NCBI GenBank assembly: GCA_036785325.1
Contig: JAXIVH010000017.1
Location: 168,625 to 232,624 of the forward strand
Origin: Urophycis tenuis
Taxonomy: Eukaryota; Chordata; Actinopteri; Gadiformes; Phycidae
Direction: 5' to 3'
DNA: 64,000 bases
Numbering within the stretch: position 1 is the first letter of the stretch; every line of letters begins with the position of its first letter. A model generated the notes under the pieces. It worked only from the letters and a program-made list of their open reading frames with translations, searched no databases and had not been told where the DNA came from. A program made the translations under genes and the position numbers. This document shows positions 47,965-59,795 of the stretch, piece by piece.

Positions 47965-48859
47965 TAGCGGTGTCAAATTATCACATTAATTGCGATCAAT
48001 TAATTACAGTCATGTAATTGCCACGCGTGTTATGTTTTTTAATCGCGTCAATCTAATTTTAATCTCTAATTTGACTGTTCCTGGACTGCTTTACAGATAA
48101 AACAATACAGTAATAATCAAGCTTAAATATAATTTTTACAAGCACACGCACGAAGCGGGCCACCTATTAACGGCATGGACCAAGCGGTTCTGGACCAGGA
48201 AGGAGATGAACACTTTTAACATCATATTTAACCATATAACTACACACAACTTTATTTAAAAGCAAGCAAATGGAAAACATGTTATTTTGGTGTCCGGTGC
48301 GTGTGGATGTGCGGCTCCTCCGGGGTAACGGTTCATGTTATGCCTAGCGGTGTCTACCTGCCTAGGTGTTTACCTATCTAGGTGTCTACCAGCCCAGGTG
48401 TATTGGTCAGTATTTCTGCAGCGATGAGTTAAATTAGGGCTTGTTGCGACCACGGATGTATTTGGTTTGCGATGCTCATGCCTTGTTATTTTTATGTTTT
48501 ACTTTTTGCTCGACTAATGAAAACGTATTCGACTAAGCCTCCGTCGATCGACTAAGCCGACTATTAGGGGGCAGCCCTAGTTAACTTACAGCACTTTATA
48601 TGGACCTGATGTTTTATTTTGATTTGCTAATCATTTGAAGATGGACAAAAGGTCGAAAAGGCAGCACTTTCAGCGAAATGGCTAGTGCTGTTTAATCTGT
48701 TAAACAATAATTGACTTTATGAAGCCACGTTTTTTGTTATCTGTCAATCTTTTGATCTGCCACAATAAATTAATGAAATTAAATAGAAATACCTCAAGTT
48801 GATGTCATATTGTCATAATTAATTAATCTCTCAATTTCTTTAATCTCTTGACAGCACTA
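47965..48859. mobile_element. hAT-like non-autonomous element, 8-bp TSD
   Basis: The ends TAGCGGTGTCAA and TTGACAGCACTA are inverted repeats (10 of 12). ATTATGAA lies on both sides (47957-47964 and 48860-48867). The subterminal regions are AT-rich with ATTAATTAAT words. There is no coding capacity. It contains a fragment of a further element near 48505-48580. Confidence 0.85.
48505..48580. mobile_element. End fragment of a second hAT-like element
   Basis: CGACTAAGCC and GTCGATCGACTAAGCCGACT precede the terminus GGGGGCAGCCCTAG, a hAT-type end like that at 17838. The other end was not found within the host element, so it looks truncated. Confidence 0.5.
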
Positions 48860-49139
48860 ATTATGAATGCCAAAAATGCAATTGGGTTGAAGGATGCTAG
48901 TTATCTTAAGCATCCTTCATTCTTCTGCTATGGTTACATTCTAATGACTATGTTTGCTAGTGTAAATATGTTGAATGCCACTTTACCAGTATAATATGAC
49001 ACCCTTTAACATGTTTTTTAATTCATGTATTTTTCTTCAGCTTGTTTAATTAAGCTGTAATCTAAGAGAGTTCTATAAGAGTTCTCTGAGAGGGGAGTTT
49101 CTCTCTGAGTATACATGTGTGTGAGTGGGAGAAAGACAT

Positions 49140-49672
49140 TGACTGTATATATATATGGACAAACCCTCCGTGACGTCACCCATAGACTTCTTAACAGCGG
49201 AGATGAAGCCTAAAATTGAGCTTCTGGGCGCCGCCATCTTGGACATTTCAGTCTGTGTTCTAAGCCCGCCTACCTCCGGCCAGACCAATCAAAGCCTCGA
49301 ATCCGTGAAGGTCATGCCGTGATGACATATGACAGCTGCCAATCAAGTTGACCACGCCCTTAATTATTCATAAAATAAATCCTTCTCTGTGCATTAAAAT
49401 AATGGATTCTAAAAAAAATCACCCCCCTCACAGTTGTCATGGACTCGAACACTACTGAAAGACACCAAAACCGTTTTTTGAACCAGGCTGTAAACATGTT
49501 TATTTTGGCTGTAAAGTTGGACATTTTAACATGGGTGTCTATGGGAGTTGACTCCTTTCTGCAGCCAGCCTCAAGCGGCCAGTCGAGGAACTGCAAGTTT
49601 TTGCACTTCCGCATGGGCTTCATTTTTCAGCATGGAATGTTGCCGCTTGGAGAAAGACTGGGTTTGCCAGTG
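49140..49672 (+). mobile_element. Common teleost dispersed repeat (unclassified)
   Basis: GACTGTATATATATATGGAC begins a block that runs through CCGCCATCTTGG, GGCTGTAAAGTTGGACATTT, CAGCCTCAAGCGGCC, GGAACTGCAAGTTTTTGCAC and TTGCCGCTTGG. I recall this series of words from many fish introns as a dispersed repeat. There is no protein and there are no clear ends. Confidence 0.6.
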
Positions 49673-50812
49673 TGTGCCTGTGTATTCACATAACTGTCTC
49701 TGTGCCATCATCTGCATCAGAATTCCATTCAGATTCCATCGTTGCAGGGAGGTCAGGATGTCCCGTGGGAACCAACAATGGGAACGTGATTGCCTCATTC
49801 ATGTTGTCGCCATTTTTATTATTTTCTTTGATCGATATGAAAGCATTTGAATGAGCAGATGACCAATTCCTCTACATAGTGGAAAAATACAAACTACAGC
49901 AGTGGAAAACCATGTGTATAAGGTCATGCTTTTTATAGTCTTTTTTTTTTTTTGCATGGCTTTAGATAGTGTTCGGCCTGTTTGCATATCACTTTGGAAG
50001 TAAATCCTCCAACCGAAGATAAACTGAATGCAGACTTTTAATCAGTTAAACCCCAGAAGCTATTTCAGATTCAGACAAACATCATGGTGACAGGAATTCC
50101 ATGCGCATATAGGGGTGGAGACATTGATGCTGAGTGTAAAATGCTCTACTACCTTGAAATCTTTATACCCTTCAGGCTTATAAAGATTTCACTGTTTCCT
50201 GTAAAGTTAAGGCACAATTTTATATTTACTTACACTTCTTACCATTGTGTCCTACAGTTTCATTGTCTACCTTTCTGCTTTGATATTGACTTATCAGTAC
50301 CAATGTTATGAAGAGACTAGTCTCCAATATGCTGCAACATCCCTCCCCAGTCACTGCACCCTGACTGATTACTCAGTGTTACATGAGTGTGCTCCACCTT
50401 GTTTGACAACTGAGGAACGTGTAAACCAAAACCTTTTTCTGTTTGTGCTTGTTTCGTGTTTCTCCATTATTATTCTACACTGGAGCACTTTATGTCAACA
50501 TAAACACACCACTGTATGCCTCTATTCTTGCCTCAGCACGCCACTACTCTAGATGATTACATTTTTTGTGGCCAGTGTACAGGTGTCATTCCACTTCGCC
50601 TTCGTTATCCATTTCAGAACCAAAACCAACTCATGTACAGCAGACTTCCTCAGGACTATGTCGGAAGAATGCAAAACTGCTCCCCAAGGGACTACACTTC
50701 ACATCGAGCTTAATGTCTCAGTGCAGTCTTCTGGATCGGAAGCTGTCACGACTTGAGTGTCACACTGGCTGGGGTTCATCATACGGGCCTATAACTGAAC
50801 AGTTTTAAAACC
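49673..50812. other. Unannotated spacer
   Basis: AT-rich with no supported exon or repeat. Confidence 0.4.
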
Positions 50813-50814
50813 GT

Positions 50815-50856
<42 letters not shown>

Positions 50857-50857
50857 T
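50813..50857. repeat. (GT)n/(GA)n compound microsatellite
   Basis: A GT run passes directly into GAGA. Confidence 0.95.
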
Positions 50858-51486
50858 TGCATGTGTGGTTCTTTGGGTATGATCACGTATGACCAACACG
50901 CCGTCTCAGTGCCGTTGTGGTGGTTAGAATCTGTTGCTTCAGTGCAGTGACACTTCCTCTGGTGTTACATCAGGTCCTATAGGAAAACAGAATGCACGCT
51001 GAAATTGGTGGGGGAAAGAAAAGAGACAGAGATCCTTGCTCTGGGATAATACCAATGATAGAAAGATGATAGCTACTGCAGAAGACTGATGTAATTAAGT
51101 AATATTATCAACGTAATCAGTTTACGTTAAGCAGTGATTTAAAACAGTCTGCCACAAACAAAGATGCTTACTGGTACATGGTCTCACTTTAAAAAGTAAG
51201 CTTAATGTTCCCCCACGAATCCAAAAGCTCACCGTATATCACATCAGTGTGATTCATAGCCTACTTTAACAAATTATTTCCAAGGTCGCCTCTATATTTC
51301 ATATAGCCCGCCTTCTTTGAATCATACAAATCACATTAAATGCAATGATTTGCGGCTTGTGTGGAATGTGTTGGCTAAGGCCTATGTACGTTGATCTCAA
51401 TTAAACTTTAGATTGGCCGATACCTCCTCTCTGTGAATAGCCCACATATTATCAGAAGGTTGAATGAGAAACAGCTAGGGAGTTGG

Positions 51487-51513
51487 AGGGAGAGAGAGAG
51501 AGAGAGAAAGAGA
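51487..51513. repeat. (GA)n microsatellite
   Basis: A short GA run, about 30 bases before a hairpin. Confidence 0.9.
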
Positions 51514-51542
51514 TATAATTACGGTATCAACAGGCTGGCATA

Positions 51543-51617
51543 TTGCAGTTCTTTCAGACAAACCCATTGGCTTCAGTCTCTTGTCTGAAGCCAATGGTTT
51601 TGTCTCAAAGAATTGCA
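51543..51617 (+). ncRNA. Pre-miRNA-like hairpin (candidate)
   Basis: 51544-51576 and 51585-51617 pair over 33 positions: 30 Watson-Crick pairs, one G-T and two mismatches, with an 8-nt loop TCTCTTGT. The inner 13 bp (CCATTGGCTTCAG with CTGAAGCCAATGG) are perfect. Length, loop and scattered mismatches resemble a microRNA precursor. A decayed MITE or a random inverted duplication is equally possible. Not recognised as a known miRNA. Strand is assumed. Confidence 0.3.
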
Positions 51618-52394
51618 TGGAAGTCGACTCTGTTAGCTAACGTCAACCTTAGCGTTACCAGTACCATACTCTTAACGCGTGATGGTGGTTAACTACAATG
51701 TAGCTAAATGTTCCACAAGGCCACAACCGTGACACTGAAACAGCTGAGCTAACTAACATTAGCCTAATGTTAGACAGCATGAGTATTTTGAGGCAGCATT
51801 TGTCTATTGAGGCAGACGTCCCTCGGATTTATTCTTTTTAATCAATGCCACTGCGACAGAATCACTGACGCAATAATGAATCCCATATTTTAATAACATT
51901 TTTAATACAATTTGTTTCTCAGTTAGCTTAAGTGTACACAATTGTATACATTTTTATTATCTCATTCAAGTTGTATTTTATGACATTATTTGTCATTATG
52001 AGATGGCATTGTTGCTTTTCATGTGAGACGTGGCAAAACTTAGTTTTGATTAGCCTATTTTTACATTTATTTAGGATTTTACATAACTGCAACTCTCTTG
52101 AGTACTCTCAAAATGGTGGAGTATTGGCAACAAGAGATCCCATGATGCATTCTGATGTACAAGCCGTATACGTTCGTTCACCAATGTTTAGTGTCTGGCT
52201 GGGCGGAGTTCCCCCACCCAGATACGTCTCACCTTTCAAAATGTTCCAAATGGATTTATCATTTAAATCACTGTATAAAAGTGTAGGACGCCAGCTCTAT
52301 AACAGCAAGAAGCTGGTAAGAAAACAAAACGGCATGGCCAATGGAGCTCTGGTGTGGGTGTAACACACATAGACTAAAGTACCGTAGTATGCAG

Positions 52395-52706
52395 AATAGT
52401 ATATAACAGGTTAAACTGACTTAACATAGACTGTATATAACACAGGTTAAACTGACAACATAGACTGTATATAACACAGGTTAAACTGACTTAACATAGA
52501 CTGTATATAACACAGGTTAAACTGACTTAACATAGACTGTATATAACACAGGTTAAACTGACTTAACATAGACTGCGTATAACACAAGTTAAACTGACTT
52601 CACATTGACTGTATATAACACAGGTTAAACTGACTTAACATAGACTGTATATAACACAGGTTAAACTGACTTAACATAGACTGTATATAACACAGGTTAA
52701 ACTGAC
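52395..52706. repeat. 36-bp minisatellite, about 9 copies
   Basis: Unit TTAACATAGACTGTATATAA plus CACAGGTTAAACTGAC. Most copies are nearly identical; one near 52575 is diverged and the second lacks four bases. The TAGACTGTATATAA part resembles the start of the dispersed repeat at 49140. Confidence 0.96.
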
Positions 52707-52783
52707 TGAGGAGGAGGGAGAGTAGAGAAAAAATTAGAAATCCAGTTTAACAGTTGTGATGATGAGGAAGAGGAAGTGCCACA

Positions 52784-52802
52784 TACACACACACACACAC
52801 AC
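52784..52802. repeat. (CA)n microsatellite
   Basis: A short pure CA run. Confidence 0.9.
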
Positions 52803-53378
52803 ATTTGGTTATGTAACAATACATCGATCTGAATAGATACATCTATTCAATAATATATGTATTACTTGAATTAATTAAAATAAATAAAGCGAAATAACAT
52901 GTCGTTTGTTGTCTTGACTTAGTTTTAAAATGCCCTCCATTTGCTGTCACCAATGGAGGTTGTACCATGGCAGATCCCCACTCAGACTGTCAACGTCATG
53001 CCGTATCGTTGTGAAACCCTGCGATGAACAACCCTCATTGTTCATGTTTTATTTTCATTGAGAGCATCTCAGCCAGTGCTGAAGGACATGGAGCTGCCAG
53101 TCGCAACATCTGCATGGTGAAATGGATGCCGGTGTGACTCAGTGGCCCGGTGCCATGTGTTTGTGAAGTGGTCGATTTGGTCCTTTGCGTCGTGCGCACA
53201 TGAGCTACTTTACATCACTCGGAGCTCAAGTGCTGCAACAGGAATAGGCGTTTAATCAAACGTCTTTAGCTTTCACCAAGTTTTCAAAATGTCCCTCATC
53301 TTCTCATTACAAGGCATGGATGATTATGGGATATTTCTGCCCAGTCTGCTTGGGAAGAGGAAGCTGCTTGACAGTGCA

Positions 53379-53379
<1 letters not shown>

Positions 53380-53439
<60 letters not shown>

Positions 53440-53452
53440 TCTCTCTCTCTCT
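53380..53452. repeat. (CT)n microsatellite
   Basis: CT run with a single CCAT interruption. Confidence 0.96.
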
Positions 53453-53633
53453 CCATTCATATATGCAGTCTCTCGCCCGAACCTACATACCTGTATGGTA
53501 TTTTTTTGTAACTTTGCCCGCGGCTGACGAATGGTAAACATAATCTGCCAGTACGTTTAACAACAACACTGCCTTGCTAACAGCCATGTTATTGGCTATA
53601 TCAATATCAAAGATTTTCATGAACAAATGATAG

Positions 53634-53637
<4 letters not shown>

Positions 53638-53693
<56 letters not shown>

Positions 53694-53720
53694 GGTTGGG
53701 TTTTTTTTTTTTTTTTTTCT
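53638..53720. repeat. (AT)n followed by poly-T
   Basis: TA run of about 51 bases, a 12-base spacer, then about 20 T residues. Confidence 0.95.
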
Positions 53721-55381
53721 TCAGCAATTTTGCTTTTTGAACGCAACTGGTGGGGTACTTAAAACCAGAACAGCCCTGCTTATACCAGCTGTCAGCATTG
53801 TAGGGCTCAAATATTGCTAAGCGTATTCATTTTGTGATAAGGCTACGAGCTGGATGTACAGTATATCTAAAATGAATCGGCACCTCTGTAGCCAATCAGA
53901 ATGGAGAATGCACCCAGGTCATAAATTGTGCCCTGTGTGTTATATCATTACAAACGTATAATTTGTAATCATATCTAAATTGAAATCAGGCACATATTTC
54001 AACCAAGCATTTATTTTATTGTCATGGTATGAATTTTGTTATTGAGAAAAACCATGATTCTGAACTTGGTATCATACCAAAAGTGCAAACTCTTGGATTG
54101 TGACAACACACATGTCTACAAGAGATTTGAACTTGACTACATTTAATGACATTACTTTTTTATTTTCATCCCCAATGGCACACCTAAGAACTTTCTGAAC
54201 GGAAGCGACAAGCCGTCCTCTCGAGGAAGATATCTGAGGAAGCAAAGCAAAACGAATATATTGAAGTCTAACACTGTAAGCATCACTCACATACGCAGCA
54301 CATGACTGTTGAAGCTCCCCTGCGCTAATAAAATAAATGGGAAAGCAAAGCAGTTCAATGATTTTTCTGAGTGCCTGGTTCATAGCTTGAGAAAATAGGA
54401 GAAAATGTTAGGCTGCCTTTTAGGACTTGCCAATATTAATTTTCTCGATTTTTTTATGTTCACTCTGTAGCTTCTAAATGCACCTTAGTCTTCCGCTACA
54501 GCCAGAACATTTTGAAGAATGAGGGGTATCTCACACATACTTATGAGACTGACAGCATTTCAAGCATCATCCTTGTGTTTGGGTTTTTTTTGTGTGAATG
54601 TTTGTATATTCAGGTCATGCCTCTTACTGATTCTGACAGCATATATAGACCAGACTCCCTCAAAATCCCAACTTCAATCTGAATTAGACATGGCTAACTA
54701 TAAAATTAAAAGAAAAAGGGAGCTGAAAAGGGAGCATTCTGGGCTAAGACAGTCCCTCTCTCCTTTTCAAGGTCGGTTCCCCCCCCCCGCCCCCCCTTTT
54801 TGTTGGAATAGACATGAAAATGCCCATGATGGTGTTTGATGGATGTATCTGAATGACACTCACACCATTTTATTGTCTGCAATGTATTCTCAGAGCTGCC
54901 AAGTCTTCTAAATGAGGTGAGGAGAGTCGGAGGCATTCAAGCCACCACAACCCCATCTTTACAACCGGGACGTGAGTGCGGTCAGCCGGATTTAAAAAGA
55001 AAAATGCCCATGACATGCAGATCTCGTAAAACCCCCAGCATTACAGACAGTAGAGCATTTGTTCTTTCATTTGACCTAAGTGGAAAAACATTCCATGTTA
55101 TGAATTGAATCACATGACACTTAACAGAGGACCATCACATTTCTGTCATATCATCTTCTTCTGGACAATACTGCTGAAATGCCCCACCCCACCACAGCCA
55201 AGTGCCATTGGGCTTGCAGACATGTTATGATCGAGATCATTCCACTTACACAAATCTCCTTGCCAGGTGGTGTGGAATTGTGTCTGCTTCATTCGCTCAT
55301 CAATCAAGGTTAAATTCCATTGTCCTGCAGTAAATGTTCGTTTTATGCTTTTCATGAAACTGCCCTTCGTCATAGTGTTTG

Positions 55382-55385
<4 letters not shown>
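53721..55385. other. Unannotated spacer
   Basis: No gene is supported. A possible 23-base micro-exon (TATTCTCAG acceptor, AGCTGCCAAG...ATGAG, GTGAGG donor, about 54894-54916) was noticed but is too short to judge. Confidence 0.35.

Positions 55386-55419
<34 letters not shown>
55386..55419. repeat. (GT)n microsatellite
   Basis: A pure GT run. Confidence 0.95.
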
Positions 55420-55420
<1 letters not shown>

Positions 55421-56689
55421 GCGGTGGGTCTTGGCGATAGGTCTCGAGGACTCCGCAGATGTCAGTCACTTCACGCCAGCCTGAATACTGGTCAAAAGTT
55501 TAACACGTTTTGACTGCATTTTGTTCATGCCTTTTTAAAAAAAATAAAAGTACAGAATATATACAGTATATGTAAAACTAAAACTAAAACTAATACTAAT
55601 AATTAAAAAAAAAAACTAATAAAAACTACTAATATTTTTCTCCATTCAAGTTTGTGATAACGTTGAACTTGCGAAACCAGTCGTAAAGTGCTGAGCGAAC
55701 GGTGAGCTGAGTGTATTGTCTCCCCAATTAGTGCTCAATTAGTGCGATTTCTACCCGGTGAAAATGGACCGCGTTCAGCCCAGCTGGGGACCAGCACTCC
55801 AAGAGGAGTGTTCCCAGAGCCGGTGGCAGTTTCACCGCGGCCCCGCCGTCTCTGTCTGGGAACCAAACAAATGCACGGAAAGGTGTCGAGGCAAAGGAGC
55901 AGCTGGACCCCAACTTTGGCCCAGCCACTGCGGGTGAGCAGGCCCCTGTTCCCAGTCACCGGCAGTTGAGTATGGCTGCATTATAGATAGTGTTTGCTAG
56001 ATTCTTTAAAAAAAAAAAACTTTCGGTTCTGTTCCCCACAGAATATGCACGGTAGCAGCTTGCAAGACGACACCTTTAAAGGGGTCACGAAAGTCACGAG
56101 GACCAGGCTGAACAACGAAAGCACAACTGTAAAAAAAAAAAAAAAATTATAAATAAAAAATAAATAAAAAACAATGGCACCCAGCTGCTAGGAGGCCAGC
56201 CATAAATGTATGCATATGCAGGTTTTGGGGCCCATTTCTGTGTCCTTACATCCAATTCTTTTTTTAAACGTGTTTGTCTGCCTGTACAATTATTCATGTT
56301 CAAGTTGTTTTTAACTTTTCTAAAGTCCCTATCTTACACATTGAAATGGCTCGGTAGGCTAACTTTTATTTGCAGATACCATATTTCCTATGGGGATGAC
56401 TAAGCAAATATTAAAGCTTATTATTGTAGATTCACTATAATATCAGCATAGATAGCTGTGTAGTATTACTATACTTGGTTTTTTTTTATAGTGTGTCCAA
56501 AACATACATAGAAATTAACTATACAACACACAATATTAATACTATATAAACACTATGTATAGTATAACTATAACTATAATTTCACTATAACATCACCATA
56601 TCTATAGTATTACTATTATAATTTTCTATAGTGTAAAAAACTACAGTAATGCTAGTTTTTATGTAGTAATTCTTTATAAGACTATAGTG
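55420..56689. other. Unannotated spacer, AT-rich at its right end
   Basis: 55740-55960 is GC-richer. 56430-56660 repeats CACTATA and TATAGTATTACTAT words in both orientations and could be a decayed AT-rich MITE. Confidence 0.35.
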
Positions 56690-57300
56690 GGTTTTATTGT
56701 GTGGGACTTTGTTAATCCATCACAATCTTTGTCTTTCGTGAGCAATGTGCTACCTTTAATGAGGTTTGTCTTATCAGTCCTCCACTTCCTTCGTGTCTTG
56801 AGAGTAGACGGGTATTGTTTTCATCACCCTGTCCCAGAAAAGCACTGGCGAGGCTCCACACTTGTCTTCACTGGCGTTCTTACAAATCCTTCCACTTGAT
56901 GTCCCCATGAAGGCCAAGAGAGCGGTCCAACCTTCTGGGTAAGCAATGATGTGCAGAAGTGGGTGGCAAAGGATGAACGTCCAGACGCGACCCTTTCCTG
57001 TCTTTTGACTTTGCTCTCAACAGTATTGGAGGGAATCCGCCGCTCCGATGAAGTCAGTTCCCCGGTCTGAACGTCCGCAGATGGCGAAGAACCATCTTAA
57101 GGTTTTGATGAAAGAAGACGTGTCCATTGATTCAACGATTTCGATGTGAATTGCACATACACTCAGCTGAACAAGACTGCCCACCTCTTTCTTTTGGCCT
57201 GCCCACCTATTCCCTCTACTGAACAGAGGGACGATGTGGATGAGCCCTGCAATGGCACGGTGAGGTGACCTCGCATTGAGAGACGCGCTCAAAGCATTGA
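56690..57300 (-). mobile_element. BEL/Pao-type LTR retrotransposon fragment (integrase)
   Basis: On the minus strand the integrase core is readable at 57292-57017 (AIHIEIVESMDTSSF, SDRGTDFIGA), followed by a C-terminal piece at 56796-56770 (TRRKWRTDK) and downstream residues. These are typical of BEL/Pao integrase and its C-terminal domain. The stretch between them is out of frame and has a deletion. No LTR, protease, reverse transcriptase or RNase H was found, so it is a dead fragment. Confidence 0.75.
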
Positions 57301-58295
57301 GATCAGACTTGGCTGTCTCTTGCCGTCACGCTGAGTGAGGACACCTTGGGGGCGGGGGGCAAATGTCAACGTCTTCTTCATAGACCGACAGGACCAAAGA
57401 CACAGAACTCCCACTTTTCATTGTGAACGCATCCCCAAATCTACCGAGCTACCTGAAAGGAGAGGCTGACGGTGGTCTGGTCCGGACACCCAGCTCAGCG
57501 GCGATGAGGCTCCGCTGTGTTCGCAGCCGAAGCACGCAGACGGTGAACTCCGGCCGACGGGGGCTACCTCGGCTTTTCCTGGGATGATGATCTGCTTACA
57601 TCTGCTGCCGAGGAGCTTGGGATGAGCAAGCCGCAGCCATGGCTTTCACTGACGCTGCTGTGGAAGACAGAGGAGCCGCAGCAGGGCTGCAGAGGGAGGC
57701 TGTCTCGCACAGAAGACCTTGGGGTCGCTGGAAGCGGCGGCGCGGTAGGCGAAGGCTTCAGTCTGCTGTCGACGTAGACTTCTCATCTCCACAAATCCCC
57801 CCCCCCCCCCAGCCTGCTCGGCAGTCATCGTGGTGGTGCGGTTGTCTTCACCATCCACCTTTGTGTGGTTTAAACCACATAAATTTAAACCCCCACCTTG
57901 AATCACCACGCTTGGTGAAGATGGTCTGGAAAAACTCATTGTAAGTACATATAATCCATGAGAATACACAAAAAAAATAGATTGATTAGAAATATGTGTT
58001 CATTAGTGCTGGAAATGAAAAAACAGCATCACTTATGAGGTGATACGCGTTCAAACTCCTTTGATTGAAATCTAAATCTGAAGAATGAAGAGAAATGGAG
58101 AAAAAAAAATCATTAAAAAGCGCTGGATTTGTGAAGGTCCATGCATCTGTTCAATTAAGGCTTCAAAAGGAAGGAGCCGAACGCGGCCACGGCGTTCCAT
58201 GGCCGTTTCATCTTCTCATTGGTCGCCGCTCTCCTCTCGTCTCGGCGGTCCTTCACCGACATAAACACTCGATGGCTGTAGCCGAAACACGCACA
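57301..58295. other. Unannotated spacer, locally CpG-rich
   Basis: 57480-57780 is CpG-rich with no supported exon. A 16-bp palindrome TGTGGTTTAAACCACA lies at 57864-57879. A GTAAGTAC donor-like word at 57943 lacks a convincing exon upstream. Confidence 0.4.
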
Positions 58296-58377
58296 AACAC
58301 ACACACACACACACACACACACGTTTACACTTGAGGTGATAAAATGTTTTGTTTGTGTGTATGTGTGTGTGTGTGTG
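58296..58377. repeat. (CA)n ... (TG)n facing microsatellites
   Basis: CA run at 58296-58322 and TG run at 58354-58377 are mutually complementary across about 31 bases. Confidence 0.93.
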
Positions 58378-58557
58378 GTTGCGTTCAACCCGTGTTCATC
58401 CGACCACAGCTGCAACACCACGCGAATATCAGATCCCAGCGGAATCCACCCTGGAACTTCCTTGCGTTGGCGGTTTAGCTGCGGAGTGCGCGGCTAAGCC
58501 ACGGATGACGTGACAAAAAATAATATTCTAATTCAATTCAGGCGGGTGGCGGTTTAA

Positions 58558-58710
58558 CATTGACATTTAGGGCATTTGGCAGACAGTTTTATCCAAAGCG
58601 ACTTACAAAGAGTACATTTGTCATAAGAAGGTGAAACATTTCATTGCTGCTGATACAGTAAGAAAGTCACCAGAACAAGTTTCAAGCATTTCAATTGCTA
58701 GGTTAACCAT
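58558..58710 (-). mobile_element. SINE/L2-type 3' tail, copy 2
   Basis: The reverse complement matches 10350-10502 across its length: GGTTAACCTAGCAATTG, GAAATGTTTCACCTTCTT, TGTAAGTCGCTTTGGATAAA and AAATGCCCTAAATGT. The tail word AGCGTCTGC is mutated to CTGTCTGC here. Confidence 0.8.
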
Positions 58711-59591
58711 TGCTAGTATACAACATCTCTGACTAAATGCCGAGTTACAAAGAGCTATCAAAGAGCCAGGTTACAAACCAATCAAATTAAAAATATATAC
58801 ACATTGTTAAATATCGTTACCTGTATCCTTTCAGATAGAACAGGCAATAACTCTCTAGCCTGGCGTCAGCAGTGCCTCGCATCGCCTACAGACCTTAAAA
58901 GCAGCGGATGGTGTGGTTTTGAAAATTGGTCCAAAAACGGTTGGTGCCGATGGATGGCGGACAGACGACGCGTTTTGTGATGCGGGTTGCAGGTGGAATA
59001 ATAATAATAGTCCATCCCGCGCATCTCCAAACCGCGTGCACACCTGCTCCCCCATGTGGACCCGTGTCCCTGCGCTGAAGACTGATTGTGTGTTTATTAA
59101 CAATACAAGACACCTGGCCGGGGCTCATTACAACCAAACAAGTGGCAGCCTAATCTACGACGGGGGACAAAAACATCACCTCATTTACATCACTTTTTTC
59201 TTTTTTTTTCTTTTTTTCCCCCTCCCCTCACGTCTGTGACACATTAATCCCCCCGGCGCTGTGATGCGACCATCGGCACTGATGTTGACTCACGGCCCGC
59301 CCCGGCTTCGCCTTCACTATCATTAACCCAAACACTCAATCACGGCGCTAATCCTACGGCTGTACGATCCGTCTCTGGAACCCCACCCCCCCCACACACA
59401 CCACACCATACTACCACCACCGACTTACAGAAAATATTGGATTGGTTTTTTTCCCCTCCCCCCTGTGTTTACCTAAATGAATAGGTTGCTGTCGATGCGG
59501 CTCTCACCGCAATTTGCAAACCCCGGCTTCGGCCGGCGCGCCGCTAACGTGGTGTTGCCACGCCGCCCAGGGCGTTTCAAAGACACCGCCT
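58711..59591. other. Unannotated spacer
   Basis: Pyrimidine-rich runs lie near 59185-59225 and CpG-containing DNA to 59570. No gene is supported. Confidence 0.4.
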
Positions 59592-59633
59592 GTGTGTGTG
59601 TGTGTATGTGTGAGTGTGTGTGTGTGTGTGTGT
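59592..59633. repeat. (TG)n microsatellite, interrupted
   Basis: GT run with TA and GA interruptions, followed by CCT-rich DNA to 59795. Confidence 0.92.
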
Positions 59634-59795
59634 ATTTCCTGTGGGCCAGGGAGTAGGGGTCGGAGCTGTGGTGGAGTTCTAGAACCCTTCCTCTCCTCCT
59701 CCTTCCTCTCTCCTCCTTCCTCCTCCTCCTCCTTCCCCCCTCCTACTCCTCCTTCCTCCTCCACCCGCCCCCCTCCTCTCCATCCCTCCCTCCCT

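Noticed and set aside
51932..52363. 143-codon open frame ending near a GTAAGA donor-like site
   Set aside because: AT-rich composition, no domain or family resemblance, and no good acceptor.
52395..52706. CRISPR-like array of 36-bp repeats
   Set aside because: Repeats are directly adjacent with no variable spacers, there are no cas genes, and the genome is vertebrate. It is a minisatellite.
54894..54916. 23-base micro-exon
   Set aside because: The flanking AG and GTGAGG look acceptable, but such a short segment cannot be supported without transcripts.
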